From IMG/VR virus record IMGVR_UViG_3300008050_000101, positions 1 through 42,453 of that record: 42,453 nt of DNA; one strand, given 5' to 3'. The notes beneath the pieces were generated by a model, which made no database searches, was not told the origin of the DNA, and saw only the letters and a program-made list of their open reading frames with translations. Position numbers and translations under genes: made by a program. Shown here one piece after another: positions 6,240-13,869 of the stretch. Within the stretch, counting starts at the first letter, position 1. Each line of letters starts with the position of its first letter. The stretch comes from a virus.

Positions 6240-9158
6240 GTGGCCCGACCGAACCCCGCCCTGCCCGACGACCTGCAGGCCACCGTGATGATCCCCACCG
6301 TGGGGGACCCGGCCCTGGTGCTGCCCTGCGTGCAGCGCTTGCTGGAGACCACCGTGGTCACGCACTGGCAGCTGATGCTGGTGGTGAACCCTGTGCCAGC
6401 CACTGCACCGTCGCTGCCCATGCTGCGGCAGCAGGTGGAGGCCACCGTGCAGGCGTTCAACGTGGCGTGCGACGGTCACGTGGAGCTGCACTGGCTGGAG
6501 CTGCCAGCGGCAGCCGGCTGGACCGGTGCGGTGAACGCAGGCGTGCGCTGGCTGCTGCAGGAGGGCATGCCTGGGTGCGTGGTGGTGATGAACGACGACG
6601 TGCTGGTGACGCCCAGCTGGCTGGCCCGTATGGGCAACGCCCTGGACCCGCAGAAGGTGCTGATGCAGGGCGAGGTCGGCATGCACGGCAACGACGCCCC
6701 GCCCCGCGACCCGGCTGGCTTCGGGCGCGTCGGCATGGTCGGCCCCTGCTCTAACGAGGTGGCCGGTGTGCAGAAGGTGCAGGCCCCCGAGGTGCGCATG
6801 GCGAACGGGGCCGCGTTCATCAACGACGGTGCCACCATGCTGGACCGCTTCAGCGCGGACTTCACCAAGAAGGCCAACCCGTACCCGATGGCCGCCGCGT
6901 TCCTGTCGGGGCTGTGCACCCTGTACCGTCGCGAGTGTCTGCTGGACCTGCTGATGGAGCGGGACGAGGGCTGGTGCCTGCTGGACCCCGTGTACGGGAC
7001 CGGCGGCTACGACGACAACGACGCATGCCAGCGTGCGGCCCTGGCCGGCTGGCGCAAGGTGGTCGCGACCACCGTGTACGTGCACCACCTGGGCCACCAG
7101 ACCCTGGACGTGCATTTCCCCGAGGCCCAGCGTGGGCTGGCGAACGCGCCGACCTACCTGCGGGCCTGGGAGCACGCCACCGACAAGGACCACCGGCTGG
7201 TGGCCGTGTACCGCGTGGCCTGGGAGGTGCCCTGGGACGTGCTGATGCTGGGCAAGAGCCTGCGCGCCGTGGCCCAGCTGGCCGACGCCGTGGCCCTGCT
7301 GGCCACCAGCAGCCCGGCAGCGGTGACCAGCTCACCCGCGTGGAAGGCTGCCATGGGCCAGCTGCCCCCGCCCGAGGCCCAGCTGGTGGCTGCGGCTGCC
7401 GACGCTGGCGACGACCACGACAAGCTGACCGCCGCCCTGGACCTGTACCTGCTGGCCGTGACCGGTGATGCCGGGCACCCCGTGGAGGTGGCCGCTGGCG
7501 TGTGGGACGGTGAGTGGAACGAGCGCGACGAGCGTAACGCCGCCATCCAGCTGGGCATGCAACTGCGGCCCGACTGGCTGCTGAGTGTGGACCACGACGA
7601 GGTGCCCGAGGACCGCATCACCCGCGCCCACGTGCAGCGCCTGATGCGCCACCCGGACCCGTCCGTCACGCACTACGACATGGGCTGGCTCAACCACTGG
7701 GACAGCCCCCGGCTGATGCGTGTGGATGCCCCCTGGGCGCACGGCTACAGCAGCAGCATGCGCGGCTTCCGGCTGTGGCGGGTGCAGCACCCGGCCTTCC
7801 AGCAGATCCTGGGCGGCAACGAGAAGGGGCTGCACTGCGGCAACGTGCCCGACGCCGGCGAGTCGTCCAAGCGCGTAGCCGCCTTCCGGTTCCGTCACTA
7901 CGGCTACCTCCGCCCAGAAGACCGCCTGCGGAAGCACAACCGGTATCAGCGGCTGGACCCCGAGCCCGACGCTGTGCTGACCCAGGCCGCCATCAATCCG
8001 GTCGGCGGGTACAGCCATCTGGTCAACGAGGAGGGCATGCAGATGCAGCCCTACCACGCGGCGAACGGCATCGGCCTGACCATGCTGTGGCACGCTGGCG
8101 AGAGCCTGCACGACCTGATGCGCTGGCTGGACCTGACCTACGGCATGGTGGACCAGTGCGTGCTGGTGTGGACCGGCCCCGAGGACACCGCACCCAGCCC
8201 CGACATGCAGTACGTGGCGCAGCGCTTCGGGGCGCGGTGGACCCACCACCCGATGGCTGACGACCTCGCAGCAGCCCGGAACGCTGGCGTGGATGCCCTG
8301 CGCGAGCTGGGCGTGACGTGGTGCTGGGTCATGGACCCCGACGAGCACCTTGCCCCGCCGTTCCCCACGCTGGTGGCCATGCGCCGCATGGCCGAGGTGA
8401 CGGACAGCTGGGCGTGGATGTTCCGGTTCCGCAACCACCGCCCAGACGGTCAGTTCAACTGGAGCGAGAACACCCGCCTCTTCCGCCTCGCGGACGGCGT
8501 GCTGCGGTTCGGCAACCGGGTCCATGAGACCCTGGAGGCCGGGCTGGCCCAGCTGGGCAGCATGGGCATCCACCCGAACGTGCGCTTCGCGCCGTTCCAC
8601 GTGGAGCACTTCGGCCTGAACGGCGGCGATGCTAAGACGCAGCAGAAGCTGCGCCGGTACACCCGGCTCCTGGCCCTGCAGCTGCAGGACGACCCGCTGC
8701 GCAGCCCCGGTGCCTGGGTGAGCCTGGGCCTGCAGTACGGCAACGACGGGCTCTACGACGAACAGTGGCAGTGCTACGAGATGGCGCTGCGCACGGCAGG
8801 GCACGGCTATCTGCCGTTCCGCGAGGCAGCCCTGTACCATCTGCGCAAGGGACGGCACCTGATGGCAGCCGCCCACGAGCGGCTGAGCCCGGCCCACCAG
8901 CTGCACGGCCCCGTGGGCCAGCTGGTGGACGTGTTGTCGAAGCAGGCCCCTGACCAGCCCCTGCTGGGCAAGGCGCGGGGCGGTGGGGCTGTGCCCCCTG
9001 ACGTGGACCTGCCCGCGCTCCTGGCCCACGCGCACGCCACTGCCGAGGGGGCCGGGCTGGTGCAGCCCACGGCCAGCGTGCAGCAGTCCCTGGCTGCGCC
9101 TGCGCTGGACGCTGCCCCCGCACCGGGCCATGATGGTGCGAAGGAGGAGCGCGACTGA
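6240..9158 (+). CDS. Giant multi-domain glycosyltransferase (three GT-A-like modules plus helical tail)
   Basis: This 972-residue protein starts at GTG 6240 behind CCAGGAGG (6225-6232). Module 1 (residues about 13-330) opens with ATVMIPTVGDP, has the metal-binding VVVMNDDVLVTPSWL near 115-128 and a GGYDDNDACQRA acid motif near 255: a GT2 transferase. Module 2 (about 420-600) has NERDERNAAIQLG and LLSVDHDEVPEDRI (DHDE near 452). Module 3 (about 615-800) has DDLAAARNAGVDAL and WVMDPDEHLAPPF (DPDE near 698). Residues 815-890 resemble TPR helices; the tail is Pro/Ala-rich. Three acidic metal sites suggest sequential sugar additions. It opens a late operon whose next genes are tail-neck proteins, so the target may be a virion protein, but host surface glycans or DNA are alternatives. 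Confidence 0.85.
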   Translation: MARPNPALPDDLQATVMIPTVGDPALVLPCVQRLLETTVVTHWQLMLVVNPVPATAPSLPMLRQQVEATVQAFNVACDGHVELHWLELPAAAGWTGAVNAGVRWLLQEGMPGCVVVMNDDVLVTPSWLARMGNALDPQKVLMQGEVGMHGNDAPPRDPAGFGRVGMVGPCSNEVAGVQKVQAPEVRMANGAAFINDGATMLDRFSADFTKKANPYPMAAAFLSGLCTLYRRECLLDLLMERDEGWCLLDPVYGTGGYDDNDACQRAALAGWRKVVATTVYVHHLGHQTLDVHFPEAQRGLANAPTYLRAWEHATDKDHRLVAVYRVAWEVPWDVLMLGKSLRAVAQLADAVALLATSSPAAVTSSPAWKAAMGQLPPPEAQLVAAAADAGDDHDKLTAALDLYLLAVTGDAGHPVEVAAGVWDGEWNERDERNAAIQLGMQLRPDWLLSVDHDEVPEDRITRAHVQRLMRHPDPSVTHYDMGWLNHWDSPRLMRVDAPWAHGYSSSMRGFRLWRVQHPAFQQILGGNEKGLHCGNVPDAGESSKRVAAFRFRHYGYLRPEDRLRKHNRYQRLDPEPDAVLTQAAINPVGGYSHLVNEEGMQMQPYHAANGIGLTMLWHAGESLHDLMRWLDLTYGMVDQCVLVWTGPEDTAPSPDMQYVAQRFGARWTHHPMADDLAAARNAGVDALRELGVTWCWVMDPDEHLAPPFPTLVAMRRMAEVTDSWAWMFRFRNHRPDGQFNWSENTRLFRLADGVLRFGNRVHETLEAGLAQLGSMGIHPNVRFAPFHVEHFGLNGGDAKTQQKLRRYTRLLALQLQDDPLRSPGAWVSLGLQYGNDGLYDEQWQCYEMALRTAGHGYLPFREAALYHLRKGRHLMAAAHERLSPAHQLHGPVGQLVDVLSKQAPDQPLLGKARGGGAVPPDVDLPALLAHAHATAEGAGLVQPTASVQQSLAAPALDAAPAPGHDGAKEERD

Positions 9159-9679
9159 TGGGTGCTTCGGTGCAAGGTGCGGCCCTGGTGGCGTACAACC
9201 TGCGGCAGCTGCAGGGTCAGCAACTGGAGAAGGCGACCGAGCTGGCGCTGGGCGAGATGGGCACCGTGGCCCTGGACGCCGTGCGCCGGAACGTCACCCG
9301 CCGGGACCACACCCTGGCCGCCCTGGCCGGGATGGGCCACCCCTACGCCCGCCGCCATGGCAGCATCCGGGTTCACGCTGGCGAGACGCACGTGGTGCAC
9401 CAGCACAGCGGGCGGCTGGCGCGCAGTCTGCACGGTCAACTGGTGCGCCGCCCTGGTGGCGGTGGTGCGCACTGGAAGTACAGGATCGACTTCAGCAAGG
9501 GGCCGCCGAGGTACGTCGAGCACGTCATCAAGGGCACCCGCGTCATGCTGGGCCGCGACGTGCTGGGCGCATCGGTGTACACACCCACCGTGCGGAAGGG
9601 CATGTTCAAGGCGGCTGTCGTGGTGTTCGGCCAGCAGCTGCGCACGGGGGCCGGGCTCCGGTTCCCGTCAGGCGGGTAG
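9158..9679 (+). CDS. Tail completion (neck) protein, HK97 gp10-like
   Basis: A 173-residue protein whose ATG overlaps the glycosyltransferase stop (TGATG). The pattern fits minor tail/neck proteins of the gp10 family: N-terminal helix LEKATELALGEMGTVALDAVRRN, a Thr/Arg-rich link, then HSGRLARSLHGQL, a typical TGRLRxS-like element, and a beta-rich end (WKYRIDFSKGPPRYVEHVIKGTRVML). Such proteins sit between connector and tail tube. The following gene is a tail terminator, the usual order. Confidence 0.65.
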   Translation: MGASVQGAALVAYNLRQLQGQQLEKATELALGEMGTVALDAVRRNVTRRDHTLAALAGMGHPYARRHGSIRVHAGETHVVHQHSGRLARSLHGQLVRRPGGGGAHWKYRIDFSKGPPRYVEHVIKGTRVMLGRDVLGASVYTPTVRKGMFKAAVVVFGQQLRTGAGLRFPSGG

Positions 9680-9682
9680 GCC

Positions 9683-10111
9683 ATGTCGTTCGCTGACACC
9701 CAGCAGCTGGTGGCGGTGCTGCGGCACACCCTGCTGCAGAACGCCGAAGTGAAGGCCATCGTGGGCGGCAGGGTGCTGGGGGCACACCCCCGCACCCCCG
9801 ACGAGCGCACCGTGGTGTACCCCATGGTCATCACCGAGCTGGACGGCGGCAGCGTGAGCCCCACCAGCACGTTCCAGGCGCAGACGATGTACCTGTACGC
9901 CTACAGCCGGGGGAGCCAGGGCGAGGCACACCGGCTCTACGACGCCTGCTTCGCCGCGCTGCAGCACAACCTGCTGCGCCGCGACGGCGTCACGGTGGCG
10001 GGCTACGCCATGGAATCACAGCGCCCCGAGTCGGGGTGGAACGAGCAGGCCCGCGCTTACTGGTCGCAGGGCCTGTGGACGCTGCGCGCCAGCTACAGGA
10101 GCAGCAGCTGA
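9683..10111 (+). CDS. Tail terminator / tail completion protein
   Basis: The 142-residue product begins with MSFADTQQLVAVLRHTLLQNAEVKAIVGGRV, matching the N-terminal helix and small domain of DUF3168/gpU-like tail terminators, then YPMVITELDGGS, an internal strand-rich core (FQAQTMYLYAYSRGSQGEAHRLYDACFAAL) and a final LWTLRASYR strand. This fold ends the growing tail and joins it to the head. Position after a gp10-like protein and before tail tube supports it. Its stop overlaps the next ATG. Confidence 0.7.
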   Translation: MSFADTQQLVAVLRHTLLQNAEVKAIVGGRVLGAHPRTPDERTVVYPMVITELDGGSVSPTSTFQAQTMYLYAYSRGSQGEAHRLYDACFAALQHNLLRRDGVTVAGYAMESQRPESGWNEQARAYWSQGLWTLRASYRSSS

Positions 10112-10302
10112 TGCGCAGCCAGGACTGGAAGCAAGCGGCACCCAACACTCGCAAGCGCGGGCCAGCCACCACCGTGCGCTGCAGCCAGGGCCACCCTGTG
10201 GCCCTGGTGCGCGGCGACATCGACGTGCGCACCGCCACGTTCACCGAGCAGGCGTGCACCGCATGCGGTGAGGCCGTGCGCGTGCCCCGGAGCAACGCAT
10301 GA
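10111..10302 (+). CDS. Small zinc-finger-like protein
   Basis: A 63-residue basic protein starting at ATG 10111 (TGATG overlap with the upstream stop). CSQGHP and ACTACG form a C-x3-H / C-x2-C arrangement that could bind one zinc ion. It is followed directly by a second zinc-ribbon gene with an ATGA overlap. It is too small for further assignment; nucleic-acid binding or a chaperone role in tail assembly are possible. Confidence 0.6.
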   Translation: MRSQDWKQAAPNTRKRGPATTVRCSQGHPVALVRGDIDVRTATFTEQACTACGEAVRVPRSNA

Positions 10303-10673
10303 GCGAGCCGACTGCGGACCAGCGCCTGGGCGCTGTGGAGGCTGCCTGCATGGAACTGCAGGACGCCGTGGGTGCCATGCACCAGACGGTGCAGCTGCTG
10401 CTGCTGCAGCACAGCGCCGAGGTGGAGGAGCAGGCCAGCCCCGGCAAGATGCGCGACAGCGTGTGGGCCTGCACCAGCTGCGGGGCAAAGCTGGGCGTCT
10501 ACAACGCTGAGACGGACGAGCTGCGGCTGCGCTACAAGGAACTCGCCGTGTACATGACCCCCGGCCAGGGGGGCAGTATCAAGGTGCCATGCAGGCGCTG
10601 CGCCGAGCTGAACACCCTGGAAGACACTCGCAACACTGCCCAGGTAGCCGAGGCCGCCGCCGCCGGGAAGTAG
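10299..10673 (+). CDS. Com-like zinc-ribbon protein with N-terminal helix
   Basis: This 124-residue protein has a long N-terminal amphipathic helix (residues 5-50, coiled-coil-like, LQDAVGAMHQTVQLLLLQHS) and then a zinc ribbon WACTSCGAKLGVY ... IKVPCRRCAELNTL with C-x2-C and C-x2-C pairs about 35 residues apart. The ribbon resembles phage Mu Com, an mRNA-binding translational activator, in the C-x2-C-x-K-L and the ending C-x2-C-x3-N. In this position it may control late translation, but many Com-like ribbons in phages have unknown roles. Confidence 0.6.
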   Translation: MSEPTADQRLGAVEAACMELQDAVGAMHQTVQLLLLQHSAEVEEQASPGKMRDSVWACTSCGAKLGVYNAETDELRLRYKELAVYMTPGQGGSIKVPCRRCAELNTLEDTRNTAQVAEAAAAGK

Positions 10674-10690
10674 ACTGCACCCGGCTGGCG

Positions 10691-10700
10691 TGATAGGCTC
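10691..10700 (+). promoter_or_regulatory. Divergent P1-like promoter before tail tube gene
   Basis: TGATAGGCTC keeps the TGATA start and the final TC of the P1 core TGATACAGTC and lies 70 bases before the tube gene, the same distance range as other P1 sites. Three core positions differ, so confidence is modest. Confidence 0.4.
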
Positions 10701-10771
10701 CACCTGACATGCCGCCCTGACGCTGGACAGGCGCACGCGGTGCCCGCACTAACCAGCTGCTGGAGGCACCT

Positions 10772-11323
10772 GTGCCCTATAACGTACCCACCGTCACCAC
10801 GAACGACATCAGCTTCGGCCCCGCCGTGCTGTACATGGGCGTGGCCGGTGCCACGCCCACCACCGACGTGGGCTCCATCACCGAGGACGGCGTGGCTGTC
10901 GAGGTGACGAGCGAGAAGCGCACCATCACCCAGGGCAACCCGAAGATCGCCCTGTACACCTTCACCCAGGCCCAGGCGGTCATGGCGAAGGTGACCGGCA
11001 TCGAGTGGAACTTCGACCGGTTCGCCGACGCCCTGGGCGCTGGCAACACCACGGTCAGCGGTGCCGCTGAGACCTTCAGCTGGGGAGGCGACCCCATTGT
11101 CACCCGGCTGGCGATGCACATCGAGCATTACATGGCCGTCACGGGCAACACGATGAACGTGTACCTGTGGGAAGTCGTCAGCGAGAGCGGGCTGTCCCTG
11201 CCGTTCGGCCACGACGAGCACAGCTTCGAGTACAGCTATCAGGCCCAGCGGGTCACCACGGACTGGAACAGCGTGGCGCTGCCCGCCACCGAGCAGCTGA
11301 TGCGGGTTGACCGCACGCTGTAG
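10772..11323 (+). CDS. Major tail tube protein
   Basis: The 183-residue protein starts at GTG 10772 with TGGAGG at 10761-10766. It is beta-rich with the expected order: N-terminal FGPAVLYMGVAGATPTTDVGSITEDGVAVEVTSEKRTITQGNP, a pattern common in tail tube subunits (small-loop then EKRTITQG strand), a helix FTQAQAVMAKVTGIEWNFDRFADALG, and C-terminal strands ending in LMRVDRTL. It lies between the tail terminator and tail chaperones, interrupted by two accessory genes. It assembles as stacked hexameric rings around the tape measure. Confidence 0.75.
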   Translation: MPYNVPTVTTNDISFGPAVLYMGVAGATPTTDVGSITEDGVAVEVTSEKRTITQGNPKIALYTFTQAQAVMAKVTGIEWNFDRFADALGAGNTTVSGAAETFSWGGDPIVTRLAMHIEHYMAVTGNTMNVYLWEVVSESGLSLPFGHDEHSFEYSYQAQRVTTDWNSVALPATEQLMRVDRTL

Positions 11324-11346
11324 CTCCTGGCCGCAGACGTACACCC

Positions 11347-11380
11347 CACGGGCTGGGCATCTAAGGGTGCCCGGCCCGTG
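11347..11380 (+). terminator. Hairpin terminator after tail tube gene
   Basis: 13-bp stem (11347-11359 with 11368-11380, one G-T pair) around loop TCTAAGGG, 24 bases after the tube stop and 42 bases before a P2 -35. No T-run follows. Confidence 0.65.
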
Positions 11381-11421
11381 CTGTGCCTGGAGGGAATCTC
11401 CAACTAAGTGGAGATTGACGG

Positions 11422-11450
11422 TTGCACAGTTAACCGCAGCATGGTTAGCT
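11422..11450 (+). promoter_or_regulatory. P2-family promoter, apparently leaderless
   Basis: TTGCAC (11422-11427), 17-base spacer, TTAGCT (11445-11450) preceded by TGG. Only 6 bases separate the -10 from ATG 11457, so transcription would start at or next to the start codon. Confidence 0.65.
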
Positions 11451-11456
11451 GTGGTC

Positions 11457-12689
11457 ATGGAAACGAACACCACCCCCGCCGCCCGCCCCCTCAACTGCTG
11501 CCCCTGCTGCGGCGACGACTGGGACTACAGCGCGGTGAGCGAGGCGCACTGGATGCTGGACGTGCGCACCAGCGGCACCGACTGCTGGGCCGAGCTGCAC
11601 CCCTGCTGCCAGGGCATGGCCGACGAGCTGGAAGCCCACGGCTACGAGCTGGCCACGGGCCGCACGGTGGCCAGCGTGGTGCGCGAGCTGACCGGGCGCG
11701 ACGTGCTGGCAGTGGAAGAAGACGGCACCGGCACCGTGGTGTGCCGCCTGCGCACCGTGGACCCCACCCAGGTGCTGGCCGCCACCGACGCCCACGGCAA
11801 CCGGAAGGCCAAGAGCCCGAAGGGCTGGCAGACTGAGGTGTTTGCGGACGTGGACGAGAACCACCGCCACCACCCCGCCCCGCAGGGCTGGAAGTTCGGC
11901 GTGGCCGTGTACAACGGTGGCGTGAAGGTGGGCGTGGCCACGGTGGGCCGCCCGGTGAGCCGCGTGCTGCAGGCCGCCCAGCCCCACACCCTGGAAGTGA
12001 CGCGGGTGTGCACCTGGGGACCCGCCCCCCTGCGCAAGAACGTGGTGAGCAAGCTGTACGCCGCAGCCGCCGAGCGCGCCCGTAGCATGGGCTACCGCAA
12101 GCTCATCACGTACACCATCCACCACGTGGAGAACGGGCGCAGCCTGCAGGCCAGCGGGTGGGTGAGCTGCAACGTGAGCGACGGCGGCAGTTGGAAGTGC
12201 GAGGCACGCCCCGACGCCAGCGAGGCCGCGCCCACGAACCAGAAGGTGCGCTGGGAGCGCGGCCTGAGCAAGAGCGCGGGCAAGGCCGTGCGCCGCACCG
12301 CCGTGGCGCTGCCCGCCGCCGCCCCTGTGGACCACGCCGCCCTGGCCACCACCGCCGCGCAGGGCTGGACCGACGACCAGCTGCTGACCGCCATCGACGG
12401 GCACAGCGCGTACCTGCCCCACGCTGGCAAGGCCGAGCGCGCCCAGCTGCTGGCCGAGGGCCGGGCCTGGGCCGCCGTGTACCGCGCCCGCACCGCCCAC
12501 CTGCTGGCCGCCGTGGCCCAGGGTGGCGAGCTGCTGCTGACGGACCTGTTGGCCGCCGGTGCCCCCGCCCGGTGGGCACAGCCCAGCAGCTGGGACCGCA
12601 CCGGTGCAGCGTGGTGTGCCGCCCAGGCCATGGGCCTGCAGGTGGTGCGGTTCAACCGCCGCCACAGCGTGGTGCTGGCCAGCAAGTAG
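11457..12689 (+). CDS. XF1762-like (GNAT-fold) protein with Cys-rich N-terminus
   Basis: This 410-residue protein starts at ATG 11457; no Shine-Dalgarno fits between promoter and start. Residues 10-50 are Cys-rich (CCPCCGDDW, then C-W and CC), possibly zinc-binding. Residues about 125-245 match the XF1762 family of phage proteins with an acetyltransferase-like fold: HRHHPAPQGWKFGVAVYNG, VGVATVGRPVSRVLQ, LEVTRVCTWG, SKLYAAAAERARSMGYRKLITYT and a final GRSLQASGWV. The last 150 residues are helical with no known domain. It is an accessory gene with its own P2 promoter and flanking hairpins inside the tail operon. The biochemical activity of XF1762 proteins is not known to me. Confidence 0.75.
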   Translation: METNTTPAARPLNCCPCCGDDWDYSAVSEAHWMLDVRTSGTDCWAELHPCCQGMADELEAHGYELATGRTVASVVRELTGRDVLAVEEDGTGTVVCRLRTVDPTQVLAATDAHGNRKAKSPKGWQTEVFADVDENHRHHPAPQGWKFGVAVYNGGVKVGVATVGRPVSRVLQAAQPHTLEVTRVCTWGPAPLRKNVVSKLYAAAAERARSMGYRKLITYTIHHVENGRSLQASGWVSCNVSDGGSWKCEARPDASEAAPTNQKVRWERGLSKSAGKAVRRTAVALPAAAPVDHAALATTAAQGWTDDQLLTAIDGHSAYLPHAGKAERAQLLAEGRAWAAVYRARTAHLLAAVAQGGELLLTDLLAAGAPARWAQPSSWDRTGAAWCAAQAMGLQVVRFNRRHSVVLASK

Positions 12690-12694
12690 CAGCG

Positions 12695-12755
12695 CGCCAC
12701 CAGCCGCCGGAACAGCTATAAAGCGGCCTGCGGTCTGCGTTTACAGCTGGTGGCG
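12695..12755 (+). terminator. Long-loop inverted repeat after XF1762-like gene
   Basis: CGCCACCAGC (12695-12704) pairs with GCTGGTGGCG (12746-12755); the 41-base loop contains a smaller GC hairpin. GTGTTT follows. It ends just before the -35 of the next P2 promoter, so it probably acts as a terminator separating two accessory genes. Confidence 0.5.
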
Positions 12756-12758
12756 TGT

Positions 12759-12786
12759 TTGCCAGCTAACCGTAAACGTGTTACCC
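12759..12786 (+). promoter_or_regulatory. P2-like promoter
   Basis: TTGCCA (12759-12764), 16-base spacer with TAACC, then TTACCC. It is a weaker copy of P2, but the AGCACACAGGAG leader follows at 12817, as at the other P2 genes. Confidence 0.5.
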
Positions 12787-12833
12787 TGTGTGCAGGCCCG
12801 GCGTCCTGCCGGTGCCAGCACACAGGAGTGTCC

Positions 12834-13142
12834 ATGTTCAGGCACGGAGAGCAGTGGGGGCGGAAGTACGCCCCCGTGAAGGACGTGACCACCATCACCC
12901 GGAAGGGTGTGGTGTTCACGTGCAGCGAGAGCGACGACGCCACCCACAACACCAGCATCAGCTGGAAGGTGATGTACGACCGGGAGAAGCCCCGCACGCT
13001 GCCGGATGGCCGGGTGCTGGCCCGGCAGGGCCGCAGCGGGGCCAGCAGCGGGCGCATGGTGCGCCTGTATCGCAGGATGCAGCGGGCTGGGCGCAACCCC
13101 GTCGCCACCTTCAGCCTGTGCGGCGGCTGGCTGGCCCTGTAG
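12834..13142 (+). CDS. Small self-contained accessory gene, unknown function
   Basis: A 102-residue basic protein starting at ATG 12834 with GGAG in the shared AGCACACAGGAG leader. It has alternating strands in the first half (DVTTITRKGVVFTCSES, TSISWKVMYD) and a very basic centre (REKPRTLPDGRVLARQGRSGASS cut short; RMVRLYRRMQRAGRNP), suggesting nucleic-acid or acidic-protein binding. No family recognised. It has its own promoter and a strong terminator (13156-13194), like the genes at 5621 and 11457. Confidence 0.65.
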   Translation: MFRHGEQWGRKYAPVKDVTTITRKGVVFTCSESDDATHNTSISWKVMYDREKPRTLPDGRVLARQGRSGASSGRMVRLYRRMQRAGRNPVATFSLCGGWLAL

Positions 13143-13155
13143 CCGGGCCTGCACC

Positions 13156-13194
13156 ACGCCCTGGACGGACGCCACCGCAGTCCGTCCAGGGCGT
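13156..13194 (+). terminator. Very strong hairpin terminator
   Basis: 15-bp perfect stem (13156-13170 with 13180-13194; core GCCCTGGACGGAC / GTCCGTCCAGGGC), 9-base loop, then TCGTCCGTT. It closes the accessory unit before the tail chaperone operon. Confidence 0.8.
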
Positions 13195-13355
13195 TCGTCC
13201 GTTACGGACCCTGGGCAGACCTGTGGGGAGCCGCCCGCCCAGGTGGGCCTGTACCCCGCCCAGCGGCTGGCGGGCCAGCACGGGCGACTGAGGGGCGAGC
13301 ACGGACGAGGTTCGCAGTGGAGCGTGGGCGCACCCTGCGGTGCGGTGATACAGTC
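13195..13355 (+). promoter_or_regulatory. Spacer with P1-family (late) promoter at 13341-13355
   Basis: TGCGG-TGATACAGTC at 13341-13355 is identical over 15 bases to the copy at 6186. The rest of the spacer holds only small hairpins (for example GTCCG-TTA-CGGAC at 13197-13209) and no convincing gene. Confidence 0.65.
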
Positions 13356-13380
13356 GGCGCACACGCCCCGGAGGTGCCCC

Positions 13381-13869
13381 GTGTCTGAGAACGATCCCGC
13401 CCTGGCAGCAGCTGCCGACCCCGCGACCGCCGACCCCGCCGACTTCATGGCGCAGCTGGAGGGCCTGCTGGACAAGCTGGTGCCCGAGGACGGGGTGGTG
13501 ATCACCACGTGTGACGGCACCGAGCTGGCGCTGCCGGTGGCCCTGCCAGCCCGCCGGCAGGTGCGGGCCTTCCGCCTGCTCCGCGCCCTGCTGGAGCAGG
13601 CCGAGGTGCAGGAGAGCATGGCGGCCTTCCAGGGCGGCACCACCGCCAGCGTGGTGGACGCCGTGGTGGGGCTCGCCACGGACGACGGTGTGGCCGAGGC
13701 CCTGGGCGCTGTGTTCAGCGCCGCCTACCCCGACCTTCTGCCCGAGGGCACCGACCCGTTAGACGCGCTGCCGCTGGAGGAGCTGGTGCGCAGCATCCTC
13801 CCTTTCAGCGCCCGCTTCGCCCGTCAGCTGGGGACGGGGCTGGCCAGCCTGCTGCAGCTGAACCAGTAG
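13381..13869 (+). CDS. Tail assembly chaperone, short form (lambda gpG analogue)
   Basis: The 162-residue acidic protein starts at GTG 13381 with CGGAGG at 13369-13374. It is mostly helical, with FMAQLEGLLDKL, a small central beta part and PARRQVRAFRLLRALLEQAEVQ. It lies directly before the tape measure gene, the position of lambda gpG, which coats the tape measure during tail assembly. The decisive feature is CCCTTTC at 13800-13806, an X-XXY-YYZ slippery heptamer in the right frame (Leu-Pro-Phe codons CTC CCT TTC), with the -1 frame open from there to 14162. Sequence similarity to known chaperones is not visible by eye, as usual for this fast-evolving family. Confidence 0.75.
   Translation: MSENDPALAAAADPATADPADFMAQLEGLLDKLVPEDGVVITTCDGTELALPVALPARRQVRAFRLLRALLEQAEVQESMAAFQGGTTASVVDAVVGLATDDGVAEALGAVFSAAYPDLLPEGTDPLDALPLEELVRSILPFSARFARQLGTGLASLLQLNQ

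Noticed and set aside
7332-9131. Minus-strand open frame of about 599 codons opposite the glycosyltransferase
   Set aside because: Shadow frame, no ribosome site or promoter; the + strand protein has recognisable motifs.
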